Shown in pieces: positions 8,730-16,917 of a stretch of DNA of 64,000 nt. This DNA is from Jiulongibacter sediminis (GTDB lineage: Bacteria; Bacteroidota; Bacteroidia; Cytophagales; Spirosomataceae): positions 1,240,001 to 1,304,000 of the forward strand of contig NZ_LGTQ01000005.1 of the NCBI RefSeq assembly GCF_001306455.1. Direction: 5' to 3'. Position 1 is the stretch's first letter. Each line of letters begins with the position of its first letter. Both the position numbers and the translations under genes were made by a program. Below the pieces are notes generated by a model. The model was not told the origin of the DNA. It did not search any database and saw only the letters and a program-made list of their open reading frames with translations.

Positions 8730-11561
8730 TTATAAACTATAACCAAGGCTCAGACCCATTGATCTTCCCGGCTTGAACAAGTCATACACCTGAGAAGCTG
8801 CGTTAAAGCCCTCATAAAAACGCTGACGCTTAGCATTCAGAATATTGTTAGCTGAGAAGCTAACAGACCCTTTTTGAGCTTTGCCAAAACGTTTTGTTGT
8901 TTTAAAATTCAGTGAATTGAAAGGCATTTCAAAGACATCCGGGTTACGGCCAATACCTACTACAGATAGTCTTTTGCCCTGCACGTTATAGCTAAGATTT
9001 GCTTCAATTCCACTCTCTTGTTGATTATATGAGATATAACCGTTTACAATAAAAGGTGACTGCCCCTGAAGCTGACGTGTATTTTTTACCTGCTCATCAA
9101 GTCTGGCGTTCTCCAATCTTGACTCATACTCATTCGGGTTCATTTCTACCTGAGAGTACACCACGGTAAGGTTAGCACCTACGCTTAAGGGCATTTCATT
9201 TGCTACTTTAAGGCCAAGATTCTGACGAAGTTCAAACTCACCTCCAAGTACCTGAGCCATGCCTACGTTACGAGGCTGCACATTATTAGGAGCCGCCTGG
9301 CTATACGCTACAACCTCGATAGGATCTTTGAATGTTTTATAGAAACCACTTACTGAAACCATTTGACCTTTATCCATGAATTTCTCAAGACGAAGGTCAT
9401 AGTTCATAATTTTTGTGGTCACAAGGTTTCTGTTACCAATGAAGGTTCTGTCAGAAAGTGCATCATAAATCTGTGAGATTGAAGCCTCTTTAAATGATGG
9501 TCTTGCCAAAGTACGAGCCACAGCCAGTCTCAGGTTTGTTTTCTCTTTCAGTGCGTACACAAAGTTTGCTGATGGAAGGAAATCAAGTGATTCGTTGATT
9601 TTCTCATTGTCAAGGATTTCGTCACCAAGGTTTGTCTGACCAGTATAATAGTGATCAAACTTCTCAACTCTCAAACCGTAAATTGCTTTCAATTTTTCCG
9701 TTAGGCTGATTTCGTTCATTACGTAGGCAGCAGCAATATTCTGAGTAGCATCATAAGTGTTAGCAGGCTCAAAGTTACCCACCACATATACACCCATGTT
9801 AGTCTCTTTATTCCAGATATTTTGTGGTTGCAAAAGGGCGTTGGCATCTCCGTTGATGTCAAACTGGTTTTGACCACGAATGTTAAATACGTACTGAAGA
9901 ATCTCGTAATTTCTATTCTTCAATGTGTTAGCTACACCAAACTTCAGTTTAGAGTCTCCATAGTTAGTCACAAATTTCTTAGTGAAATCAAGGCGACCAC
10001 TGTAATCTATCTCTTTCAGTGACCTGAACAATCTCTTTGGCTGGGCACCTTCAGAAGGTTCAATAGAATATGCACCTTCATCAAGCCTGAAAGGAGTAAC
10101 ACGTACATCTTTGTCTTGAATCTGGCTGATTGTAGGAGAAAGAGACCAGTCAATTCTAAAATTATCAGCCTGACCAAACGAATGCTCACCTTTCAAATTA
10201 AGGTTTGAAATTGATCTTTCTGAATATTCCTGATTATCCTGAACAAGTGTTGAAGAATTGAAAATGAAGGTTTCCTGTGTAAACTTACCTGCAGTGCTTT
10301 CTCCATTTTGAATACGTAATGCATTCAAGGCAATTTTATGTCTGTTAAACTTAACAGCTACACCCGCAAGACCGCTGGCCAGGACATTATTCTTACCAAG
10401 AGAACCATACTGAGCCTGATTTCTTTCGAATTCAAAATCGGTATTTGGGTCAAAACCTTTGATAAATGCATTGTACTGAACTTCTTCGTAGAATTCTGTA
10501 TCGTTACGGTAATTTGCCGCCAGGTTATAACCAATGGTCATTTTTTTCAAATTGACCTGATTTCCCGTAGAAATAGAGGCGTTAAAGTTCATTGGACTTT
10601 GGCCACTTAAAACCCCTAAATCTGGTGTAAACCTTTCGGTCAATGTCGTAAGAGAGGCGTCTCTTTTTGCGATTGAAGGCACTACCTGTCTTGAGTCAAT
10701 CGGCAAACTTCTCAAACCATTATCAAAACCTAACCAATCAGTTGAGCTCTTACTTCCCTGAATGTAGTTATTGTTGAAATGCATGGATGGATTGTAAGAA
10801 CCACCAACAGACACATTGAAAGACTTTTCAAGAGGGAAATCTTTTGTTGTAATATCAACGATCCCCCCTGTAAAGTCACCTGATAAGTTTGGGCTGGCCG
10901 TTTTAGTAACGGTCATATTATCGATAATGTTGGTTGGGAAAAGATCCATTTGAATGGTATTTCTATCAGGATCAAGACCAGGGATATCCAAACCGTTCAA
11001 AATTGTTTTGGTATATCTGTCACCCAAACCACGAACGAAAACGTACTTTCCACCTTCTACAGAAACACCTGTTACTCTTTTAATTGCTCCACCGGCATCA
11101 TTATCTCCGATTCTTCTGAACGTCTCTTTTGAGATACCATCCATCATATTAGGAGATTTACGCTGCATTGTCAGAATAGCAGACTCGCTGTTTTTTACGA
11201 TTGTAGCTTTCACAACTACTTCCTGTAGCACCTGGGCATCATTACCCATTTTGATATCCAAAACATTCACTTCACCATCTTTGATGATCACGTCCTGAAC
11301 AGTCAAATTATTGTACCCCACATAGGTAACCTCCAGGGTATAAGTTCCCGGAGCCAGATCTACTGAATAAACACCGTCAAGGTCGGTATTCACACCTTTT
11401 TGGACTTCCTTTACAAAAACCGTTGCAAACGGAAGCGTTTCACCATTGGAATTATCAATGATGGTTCCTCTAATAGTACCCACCTGAGCCACCGCAGAGA
11501 CAGTACAGAAAGATCCTAACAAGAGGATCAAAACACTGAAAAATGATTTTACTGATTTCAT
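8730..11561 (-). CDS. TonB-dependent outer-membrane receptor (non-SusC type)
   Basis: Outer-membrane beta-barrel importer of 943 aa. I chose the ATG at 11561 because the signal peptide MKSVKSFFSVLILLLGSF..AVAQ starts there; an upstream in-frame start at 11609 would add 16 non-signal residues. After the signal comes a carboxypeptidase-regulatory-like domain (about residues 27-110), a plug domain with YVFVRGLGDRYTKTILNG and DFTGGIVDITTKDFP (about 150-240), and a long barrel ending in a hydrophobic strand, GLSLGYSL. No SusD partner is present; instead it follows a beta-helix lipoprotein gene, with 63 bp between them. The upstream Pho-box-like repeats suggest phosphate-starvation control, so a phosphorus-containing substrate is an inference. 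Confidence 0.92.
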   Translation of the reverse strand: MKSVKSFFSVLILLLGSFCTVSAVAQVGTIRGTIIDNSNGETLPFATVFVKEVQKGVNTDLDGVYSVDLAPGTYTLEVTYVGYNNLTVQDVIIKDGEVNVLDIKMGNDAQVLQEVVVKATIVKNSESAILTMQRKSPNMMDGISKETFRRIGDNDAGGAIKRVTGVSVEGGKYVFVRGLGDRYTKTILNGLDIPGLDPDRNTIQMDLFPTNIIDNMTVTKTASPNLSGDFTGGIVDITTKDFPLEKSFNVSVGGSYNPSMHFNNNYIQGSKSSTDWLGFDNGLRSLPIDSRQVVPSIAKRDASLTTLTERFTPDLGVLSGQSPMNFNASISTGNQVNLKKMTIGYNLAANYRNDTEFYEEVQYNAFIKGFDPNTDFEFERNQAQYGSLGKNNVLASGLAGVAVKFNRHKIALNALRIQNGESTAGKFTQETFIFNSSTLVQDNQEYSERSISNLNLKGEHSFGQADNFRIDWSLSPTISQIQDKDVRVTPFRLDEGAYSIEPSEGAQPKRLFRSLKEIDYSGRLDFTKKFVTNYGDSKLKFGVANTLKNRNYEILQYVFNIRGQNQFDINGDANALLQPQNIWNKETNMGVYVVGNFEPANTYDATQNIAAAYVMNEISLTEKLKAIYGLRVEKFDHYYTGQTNLGDEILDNEKINESLDFLPSANFVYALKEKTNLRLAVARTLARPSFKEASISQIYDALSDRTFIGNRNLVTTKIMNYDLRLEKFMDKGQMVSVSGFYKTFKDPIEVVAYSQAAPNNVQPRNVGMAQVLGGEFELRQNLGLKVANEMPLSVGANLTVVYSQVEMNPNEYESRLENARLDEQVKNTRQLQGQSPFIVNGYISYNQQESGIEANLSYNVQGKRLSVVGIGRNPDVFEMPFNSLNFKTTKRFGKAQKGSVSFSANNILNAKRQRFYEGFNAASQVYDLFKPGRSMGLSLGYSL

Positions 11562-11589
11562 ATTGGTATTAAACTGATTGTCAAAAATT

Positions 11590-11611
11590 GGGTGGGGTAC
11601 TAGCCCCACCC
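11590..11611 (-). terminator. Intra-operon hairpin (attenuator or processing site)
   Basis: Perfect 8-bp G/C-rich arms (GGGTGGGG / CCCCACCC) with a 6-nt loop lie in the 63-bp gap between the lipoprotein gene and the receptor gene. On the minus strand the hairpin is followed by AATTTTTG, a weak T tract. It may lower receptor expression or stabilise the upstream message. Confidence 0.6.
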
Positions 11612-11624
11612 TATATTGGTTTTG

Positions 11625-12917
11625 TTAAAATCCTGTAAGTGCACCTTTGTGAGCTGCAAATGTCCAGGCAAAGTTTGCCGGATCAGCCCCTACGGTTCTT
11701 GTTGTCACTGCCGAGTTAGCAGCTGTCATGTCTGCTTTAAATTTCGTATCATCTCCTGTGGCGAAAGTATCTTTCCATAGAGAAGCGAAATCTGTTACTG
11801 CAGCCGGCAGCATGAATTCGTTGCCAGAGATGATGATGTTACCAGCCAAATAGTTAGCCTGTACACCTGCGTTGTCATCCAACTCTACATCTGAGTTATC
11901 CGAGAAGTTAAAGAAGTAGTTGTTTAGCAGACTACCCTGGGCATTTGATCTCCAGTCAGCATATTCGCCTGTCAAGCCTTTGAAAGAGCAATTCTGGATA
12001 GTGAAAAGTCCTCCGGCATTGATTGAGTTTTCAGGACCGTCAATTTCCATTGCATGATCAGAATCAGCACCTGCGATATAGATAGAGCCATCAATTGTTC
12101 CTGAATATGATTGATCAATATCGTACCCGTCATCACCCTGACCCCATACAAGACCATACTTTAGGTTAACAGAGCCTCCGAAGAACTCGATACCATCATC
12201 AAGATTACCAACAACCTCAACATTCTCAATTACAGTACCTGAACCGACACCACCGAGTGTGATACCGTTGATTTCGTTACCATCACCGATAAGTGCACCA
12301 CCATGTCTTACAGACACATACTTAATAACACCTGAATTGTCAGCAGCATCAGAGCCACCGTAAGCACCGTATGTATCATCAGCAGGAATTCCTTCAATTT
12401 GTGCTTCAGCACCTGACTGAGCAGAAACAGGGGCATTACCCAGGATGATTAAACCTCCCCACTGAGCATTTATAGTTTCATCCAGATTTGAGCCAGCAGA
12501 TTGACCAACCTCAATATTGTCATCTAAAGCTGTAAAAATAATTGGCTCAGCTGCAGTACCTTCTGCCATCAATTTACCACCTCTCGCAACAATCAAAGCA
12601 GCTGCAAGTGAACCTGTCCCTTTCGCACCTTTAATAATGGTACCTGGCTCGATAGTTAGAGTTACACCATTGTCTACAATTACTTTTCCTTGTAGAATAT
12701 AAATTCTGTCGTTGGTCCAGGTTTCATCTGAAACCAATAAGCCTGACTTTGCCTCATCTTCTTTAGTTTCTGAGACTTTAGGCACACAATTACAATCTGC
12801 TGTTAAAATCTCATTTTCAAGACAAACTACTGTACAATCATCATCTGTTTCACAAGATGTGATAGCAATAGAAAGAACAGCAAGGGCCGCAAAAGCCGCA
12901 TTTCTAAATAATTTCAT
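11625..12917 (-). CDS. Surface lipoprotein with right-handed beta-helix-like repeats
   Basis: A 430-aa lipoprotein. I chose the ATG at 12917 because it gives a classic lipoprotein signal MKLFRNAAFAALAVLSIAI with lipobox ITSC at Cys22; upstream in-frame starts add a basic, non-signal leader. The mature protein begins with a Cys-rich acidic stretch (CETDDDCTVVCL). It then has repeats typical of parallel beta-helices, such as GVTLTIEPGTIIKGAKG, GNLDDGIEFFGGSVNLKYG and DDGYDIDQSYSG. It is first in an operon with a TonB-dependent receptor and may be its substrate-binding or surface partner. The ligand is unknown. Confidence 0.85.
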   Translation of the reverse strand: MKLFRNAAFAALAVLSIAITSCETDDDCTVVCLENEILTADCNCVPKVSETKEDEAKSGLLVSDETWTNDRIYILQGKVIVDNGVTLTIEPGTIIKGAKGTGSLAAALIVARGGKLMAEGTAAEPIIFTALDDNIEVGQSAGSNLDETINAQWGGLIILGNAPVSAQSGAEAQIEGIPADDTYGAYGGSDAADNSGVIKYVSVRHGGALIGDGNEINGITLGGVGSGTVIENVEVVGNLDDGIEFFGGSVNLKYGLVWGQGDDGYDIDQSYSGTIDGSIYIAGADSDHAMEIDGPENSINAGGLFTIQNCSFKGLTGEYADWRSNAQGSLLNNYFFNFSDNSDVELDDNAGVQANYLAGNIIISGNEFMLPAAVTDFASLWKDTFATGDDTKFKADMTAANSAVTTRTVGADPANFAWTFAAHKGALTGF

Positions 12918-13050
12918 GTTTCGGGAAAAATTTTGGAGTTTTAAAGAATTATTTTTCAGTCTATTAAACTTGACTCCATTTACGTCCATTAAGGATCTTT
13001 TTTGATTCACTCTGATCAGCAATTAATTTGCTTGTTTCTTGATTTCGTTG

Positions 13051-13107
13051 CAAAAGTAGATAGCCAATATTAAGCTAATGTTAAGCCCATGTTAGGCTTA
13101 GATTAAA
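13051..13107 (-). promoter_or_regulatory. Pho-box-like repeat array and -7 element of the lipoprotein-receptor operon
   Basis: Read on the minus strand, four 8-bp units are spaced by 3 bp: TTTAATCT, CCTAACAT, CTTAACAT and CTTAATAT (plus-strand positions 13100-13107, 13089-13096, 13078-13085 and 13067-13074). A perfect -7 element, TACTTTTG, follows at 13058-13051, eight bases after the last unit. An 11-bp direct-repeat period replacing the -33 element is the arrangement used by PhoB/OmpR-family activators. The unit resembles the CTTAACCT-type Pho box of cyanobacteria. The resulting leader is about 125 nt. Confidence 0.65.
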
Positions 13108-13287
13108 TCAAGGAGAGGTCACCATTCTATGAGGATGCATTTAGACAATAGTCTAATTATAAAGGGTGAATGGTCTCAAAAACTTCTTCTGAAGGAACAA
13201 AAGTATATTCCAAAGGGTTATTAAAACGAAGGGAATCAAGAGATTATGAGCCTCCCGATAAAATTCTTAATTTTTTTTAATAAATAT

Positions 13288-13319
13288 TTGCCTCGTACTC
13301 TCAGTAGTAATACCTTTGA
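13288..13319 (+). promoter_or_regulatory. Consensus promoter of a small-RNA candidate
   Basis: TTTG at 13288-13291 and TACCTTTG at 13312-13319, separated by 20 bp, match the Bacteroidota -33/-7 consensus in both elements. No ORF follows before a strong terminator. Confidence 0.65.
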
Positions 13320-13325
13320 ATCATA

Positions 13326-13418
13326 GAAAGTCAGGAAAACAAAAGATATTAAAGATAAAAGTTGTGTGGATTTAGTAGCGGGAAAGGCTGGAACATTTTG
13401 TTCCAGTCCTTTTTTTTT
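13326..13418 (+). ncRNA. Putative small non-coding RNA, about 90 nt
   Basis: The stretch begins about 7 bp after a consensus promoter and ends in a strong intrinsic terminator (10-bp stem at 13386-13408 with one wobble, then nine T). It contains no ATG and no plausible ORF. The body is purine-rich and mostly unstructured by eye, which leaves a single-stranded region that could pair with targets. It is plus-strand and divergent from the Pho-box-controlled operon. The 5' end is inferred from the promoter. I do not recognise it as 6S, tmRNA, SRP or RNase P RNA. Confidence 0.5.
13386..13418 (+). terminator. Intrinsic terminator of the small-RNA candidate
   Basis: CTGGAACA and TGTTCCAG form an 8-bp stem, extended by a G-T wobble and a G-C pair, with a 3-nt T loop. 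Nine T follow at 13410-13418. Confidence 0.85.
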
Positions 13419-13805
13419 GAACCTACCCTATTTGTGGCCGATTTATGGCAACTTTCAGCATTAACGAATTCTATTTGATCTCTTTCGAATTACTTAGCTT
13501 CCAAATGAGCATCAATTGGACAAAGCCAATAATTTGAGGAAAATGCCGTATCCAATTTGATCTGTATCTGGATATCAACTTTTATGTCGGCAAATGGGAA
13601 CTTCAAACCGGAATGGGCAAAGGGGGAGAAAATCCTGCTGACATGATGCTCTTCATCATTTTTCATAGTCACCAACATAGAAACTGAGGTGCACCTTAGG
13701 CTTTTGTCTGACTGGAAAACTTATGTTTCGATGGACCGGAGTAAGAATCCATACCACCAGCCTTACAAGGCTTAAACAGCTTGATTTTTTTTCAAATTCA
13801 ATGAA
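13419..13805. other. Intergenic stretch without convincing gene
   Basis: This 387-bp stretch lies between the small-RNA terminator and the tRNA-derived repeats. A 62-codon minus-strand ORF (13490-13678) is present but has no recognisable domain, promoter or signal. I regard it as unsupported. A region near 13750-13790 contains short self-complementary pieces resembling a heavily decayed tRNA module. Confidence 0.4.
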
Positions 13806-14167
13806 AAACAAAAACAAACTGAGATCTCTCTCAGGCTTTTGCCGGTGTGGCAAGATTTGAACCGGCAGGCGATCCTGTTGCGGTCTACCAACCCAAAAAA
13901 TCGCAAAAGAGAGAAAAACAAAAAAGCCTGAGATTACTCTCAGGCTTTTGTCGGGGTGGCAAGATTTGAACCGGCAGGCAATCCTGTTGCGGTCTACCAA
14001 CCCCCAAAATCGCAAAAGAGAGAAAAACAAAAAAGCCTGAGATTACTCTCAGGCTCTTGTCGGGGTGGCAAGATTTGAACCGGCAGGCGATCCTGTTGCG
14101 GTCTACCAACCCAAAAAAAACGCAAAAGAGAGAAAAACAAAAAAGCCTGAGATTACTCTCAGGCTTT
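13806..14167 (-). repeat. Tandem array of degenerate tRNA-3'-end plus terminator modules (109-110 bp period)
   Basis: Three units precede the left att site. Read on the minus strand, each carries a D-loop-like TTGGTAGA, a T-loop GGTTCAAATC and the tRNA-Pro acceptor end CTTGCCACCCCGA. An intrinsic terminator with stem GCCTGAGA / TCTCAGGC follows (13926-13945, 14035-14054, 14145-14164; a decayed copy at 13819-13834). The shared element GGCAAGATT recurs with periods of 109, 109 and 110 bp, the last step leading into the att copy. No unit forms a full cloverleaf, since the anticodon arm and 5' acceptor strand are absent. Spurious ORFs cross the array on both strands. Confidence 0.85.
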
Positions 14168-14216
14168 TGTCGGGGTGGCAAGATTCGAACTTGCGACCTT
14201 CTGCTCCCAAAGCAGA
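14168..14216 (-). repeat. Left attachment site (49-bp copy of the tRNA-Pro 3' end)
   Basis: These 49 bp are identical to 28667-28715. They cover the tRNA-Pro(TGG) 3' portion from the anticodon loop through the discriminator base. They mark the left boundary of the island; the adjoining terminator at 14145-14164 is probably the one that originally followed the tRNA gene. Confidence 0.9.
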
Positions 14217-14342
14217 ATTATATTTGTTATTCTATTTTGCATCACTTTGATTAAAGTCTTATAAATAACTATTTAACAGCAATTTAAGACAATTTATATT
14301 ATTGTCAACTTTGCAATACTATTAGTTTATTTTGTTAATTTG

Positions 14343-14362
14343 TGTGCAAATAGTGTGCAAAT
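14343..14362 (+). promoter_or_regulatory. Left pair of TGTGCAAAT sites (putative integrase arm or Xis sites)
   Basis: Two direct copies of TGTGCAAAT at 14343-14351 and 14354-14362, 11 bp apart, end three bases before the integrase ATG. The same pair with the same spacing and orientation occurs at the right end (28600-28619). Recombinase arm binding, integrase autoregulation or both would fit. Confidence 0.55.
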
Positions 14363-14365
14363 TAA

Positions 14366-15607
14366 ATGAGACCTGTAATTACAATTGTTCAAGACCGAAG
14401 AAGACAAAAAGCCAATGGCACATACCCGGTCAAGCTTAGTGTCTTTCAATCAAAGCCTAGAATAAGAAAACTATTCCCAATTGGTTTAGAGTATAATGAA
14501 AAGGAATTTGAGTCCATATGGAATAGTTCTCGACCAAAAGGCAACCATCGAGATCAAAACTTAAAACTCAATGCAATCCTAAGTAAAGCTTGCAATATTG
14601 CAGATGAAATGGAGGTCTTCTCTCTTGAAACTTTTGAGAAAAAATTATTTAGAAACTCAGAGGATGGATTATCTGTAAAATACCACTACGAGATAATTAT
14701 TAGTGAGCTAAAAAAAAGAGAGCAACTTGGCAATGCAAGTAATTATAATTTGAGCTTAAAATCTCTCAAAAGGTTCCTTGAAGGGAGAGGAAAAAAACTA
14801 ACCATTGACAAGCTTAAGTTTCTTGATATCGACAAAGAGTTTCTTGAAGATTATGAATTCTTCATGATACAGGAAGGTAGAAGTCTAACAACTGTTAGTT
14901 TCTATGTCAGAGCCTTAAGGGCTGTATTTAATAGAGCAATCGAAGAAGGAGAAATTGGTAAAGAAAATTACCCATTCGGCAAAAGAAAGTATAAAATACC
15001 GGCTGCTAAGAAAGTTAAAAAGGCCCTTTCTAGTTCTGATCTTCACAAACTCTTTCATTCAAAACCCGAAACACCTGAACAAGAAAAAGCGAGAGACTTT
15101 TGGTTCTTTTCATACATGTGTAGCGGCATGAACATCAAAGACATAGCCCAAATAAAATTCAAAGACATAAAGGAAGACAGGTTTGAATTCATAAGAGAAA
15201 AAACCAAACGCACTGCAAAAGCAAATATTACACCTATCGTTGTTTACCTTAACCCATATGCCAAGGGTATTATTGAAAGATATGGAAATGAGGACAGGTC
15301 TTCATATGTGTTCCCCATCCTCTGTGACGGACTAAACGCAAAAGAGCAAAGAGCTAGAGTTCAAAACTTCACTAGGTTCATTAATCAGCACATTAAAAAG
15401 TTAGGGAAAAGTTTAGACTTACCTGATGAATTATCAACTTATTGGGCCCGACATAGTATGGCAACCAAAGCTCTCAGGGATGGCCGATCTCTTGAATTTA
15501 TACAAGAATCACTTGGCCATGAAAACTTGAAAACTACCCAGAATTATATAGCCGGATTTGAGAATGAAGTCAAAAAGGACTTTGCTGAATCACTGATGAA
15601 CTTTTAG
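14366..15607 (+). CDS. Tyrosine-type site-specific integrase
   Basis: Integrates and excises the island at tRNA-Pro. The protein has 413 aa. The N-terminal arm-binding domain (about 1-95, PVITIVQDRRRQKANGTYPVKLSVF) and SAM-like core-binding domain (about 105-210) are those of Bacteroidota phage-integrase-family proteins. The catalytic domain contains the lysine region, YWARHSMATKAL with the conserved RH pair, and LGHENLKTTQNYIAG with the nucleophilic tyrosine. The first catalytic arginine position reads CSGMNIKD, a substitution seen in this Bacteroidota subgroup. The next gene starts 7 bp downstream. Confidence 0.95.
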   Translation: MRPVITIVQDRRRQKANGTYPVKLSVFQSKPRIRKLFPIGLEYNEKEFESIWNSSRPKGNHRDQNLKLNAILSKACNIADEMEVFSLETFEKKLFRNSEDGLSVKYHYEIIISELKKREQLGNASNYNLSLKSLKRFLEGRGKKLTIDKLKFLDIDKEFLEDYEFFMIQEGRSLTTVSFYVRALRAVFNRAIEEGEIGKENYPFGKRKYKIPAAKKVKKALSSSDLHKLFHSKPETPEQEKARDFWFFSYMCSGMNIKDIAQIKFKDIKEDRFEFIREKTKRTAKANITPIVVYLNPYAKGIIERYGNEDRSSYVFPILCDGLNAKEQRARVQNFTRFINQHIKKLGKSLDLPDELSTYWARHSMATKALRDGRSLEFIQESLGHENLKTTQNYIAGFENEVKKDFAESLMNF

Positions 15608-15614
15608 ACAGAGA

Positions 15615-16478
15615 ATGGAAAAACTATTAAAAGACATTCGCAATTTCCTAAGGATAACGTTAAAGGGCTTTATCGTAATCGAAGATTATGAGGCTCCGGT
15701 AGAAATGACTCCATATGGATATTTTTATTATTTAAATAGTACAGGATTCGAAAAGTTCAAGGACAATTTGAATTTGCTAAAGTACCGAAACACTGAGAAT
15801 GTCTTTAATCAGATCAAGCAAGACTTACTTCAAGAAGAAGTTTTTACAACTGACCAGAATTCTGAAACTGATATTGATAAAATTAGGAAGATATGTGTAA
15901 GCAAGGGGATTGAATATACTGATTTGGTAACCTTTGACTTTGATTACAAAGATTCTGCACCTTTTGATATTTACCTATATGATCTTCTTCAATCGGATTG
16001 GTTAATACTTAATCAGGATGAAATTAAAATCTATGAAACATTCAAAGAATTTTGGATTAAGCTATTCATTGAAAAAACGAAGAATCAATTATTACAGCAA
16101 AGTGAAACTAATGATACCGAAAAAGAGACAGAAACATTACAATCTAAATTCACTCTATCATTTAACGAAAACTTCAAACAATTTGAAGACAAAAATCCAA
16201 GAAACCATAAACCGTGTTTTAGTGAATCTGATTTCAAGTCACTTAGGGAGGAGCTTGAAAATTATTTCACTAAAGACGATGTAAACCTAGCCAATGTTCA
16301 CTTTTTGAAATCGGCAAATGTTACCCAGCAGAAAATAGTTTGGGCATTTAAAAATCTTTATCGCTCAACTAATCCGGGCAGTAACTATCCAGATAGCCTA
16401 TTTCAATTAATTCTTAATCTAATTCCGTCCGAAAGTAACAAAACGATAAAGACTTTACGAAAAGCTAGACGGCCATAG
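15615..16478 (+). CDS. Island protein of unknown function, 287 aa
   Basis: Not recognised. The protein is acidic and lysine/glutamate-rich with no signal peptide or transmembrane segment. It begins MEKLLKDIRNFLRITL and has two apparent halves: an N-terminal half rich in aromatic residues (FDFDYKDSAPFDIYLYDLL) and a more helical C-terminal half after residue 185. It starts 7 bp after the integrase stop and is probably cotranscribed with it. Position between integrase and HTH protein suggests a role in element maintenance, but nothing in the sequence shows one. Confidence 0.75.
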   Translation: MEKLLKDIRNFLRITLKGFIVIEDYEAPVEMTPYGYFYYLNSTGFEKFKDNLNLLKYRNTENVFNQIKQDLLQEEVFTTDQNSETDIDKIRKICVSKGIEYTDLVTFDFDYKDSAPFDIYLYDLLQSDWLILNQDEIKIYETFKEFWIKLFIEKTKNQLLQQSETNDTEKETETLQSKFTLSFNENFKQFEDKNPRNHKPCFSESDFKSLREELENYFTKDDVNLANVHFLKSANVTQQKIVWAFKNLYRSTNPGSNYPDSLFQLILNLIPSESNKTIKTLRKARRP

Positions 16479-16566
16479 TGCGGTACACCGTAAATACGCA
16501 CTTAATCCCGTAAAAGAAGCGTATTCGGAGTTTGTTAGTTGCAGCCCAATTAAAACTAAAAGGGTG
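16479..16566. promoter_or_regulatory. Inverted repeat before the HTH gene
   Basis: AATACGC at 16493-16499 and GCGTATT at 16519-16525 are perfect inverted arms, about 40 bp before the HTH start. They could be an operator for the HTH protein or an origin structure for the island replication protein. Evidence is limited to the symmetry. Confidence 0.3.
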
Positions 16567-16917
16567 ATGTACACATTTAACGAACTACCAGAAGCTGTAA
16601 CGGCTATAGCAAATAAGCTAGACGTTATTGAAAGGCTCCTCAAGCTTAAGAATTCAAAAGAGACTGAGGATTTCATTTCAAATCGTCTTCTAACTCTTGA
16701 CCAAGCTTGCTCTTTACTCAAACTTCAAAAATCAACTCTCTATTCTAAGGTATCCAGAGGCGAAATACCGGGAGTATATAAACAAGCCGGAAGGCTCTAT
16801 TTCAAGAAAGAAGAGCTTCTAAAGTGGCTAGAAGCTGGGGAAAAGAAAACAACCACGAAAATACTGGAAGAAGCAGACCAGCACCTTGCTGGTTTAAAGA
16901 AAGGAGGTGTGAATTGA
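16567..16917 (+). CDS. Excisionase-like helix-turn-helix DNA-binding protein
   Basis: A 116-aa protein whose C-terminal half is a MerR/excisionase-type winged HTH: LLTLDQACSLLKLQKSTLYSKVSRGEIPGVYKQAGRLYFKKEELLKWLE (about residues 42-91). The N-terminal third looks like a short coiled coil. Such proteins in Bacteroidota islands act as excision factors or repressors. The in-frame GTG at 16564 directly before the ATG is an alternative start. The stop codon overlaps the ATG of the next small gene by one base, so the two are coupled. Confidence 0.85.
   Translation: MYTFNELPEAVTAIANKLDVIERLLKLKNSKETEDFISNRLLTLDQACSLLKLQKSTLYSKVSRGEIPGVYKQAGRLYFKKEELLKWLEAGEKKTTTKILEEADQHLAGLKKGGVN
16901..16909 (+). 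promoter_or_regulatory. Strong Shine-Dalgarno sequence, unusual for this genome
   Basis: AAGGAGGTG ends 7 nt before the ATG at 16917. This is a near-perfect anti-SD complement, while almost no other gene in the window has one. It lies within the last codons of the HTH gene and decides the start of the 54-aa gene. Confidence 0.6.

Noticed and set aside
13806-14167. CRISPR array
   Set aside because: Regular spacing suggested it, but the whole 109-110 bp unit is repeated with no unique spacers, and no cas gene is present.
13806-14167. Cluster of intact tRNA genes
   Set aside because: T-loop and acceptor 3' strand are recognisable, but the 5' acceptor strand and anticodon arm are missing and the T-stem is mispaired.
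13656-14250. Overlapping ORFs of 60-125 codons on both strands
   Set aside because: They run through the repeated tRNA-derived modules and att site; the repetitive translations are by-products of the repeat, with no start context or domain.
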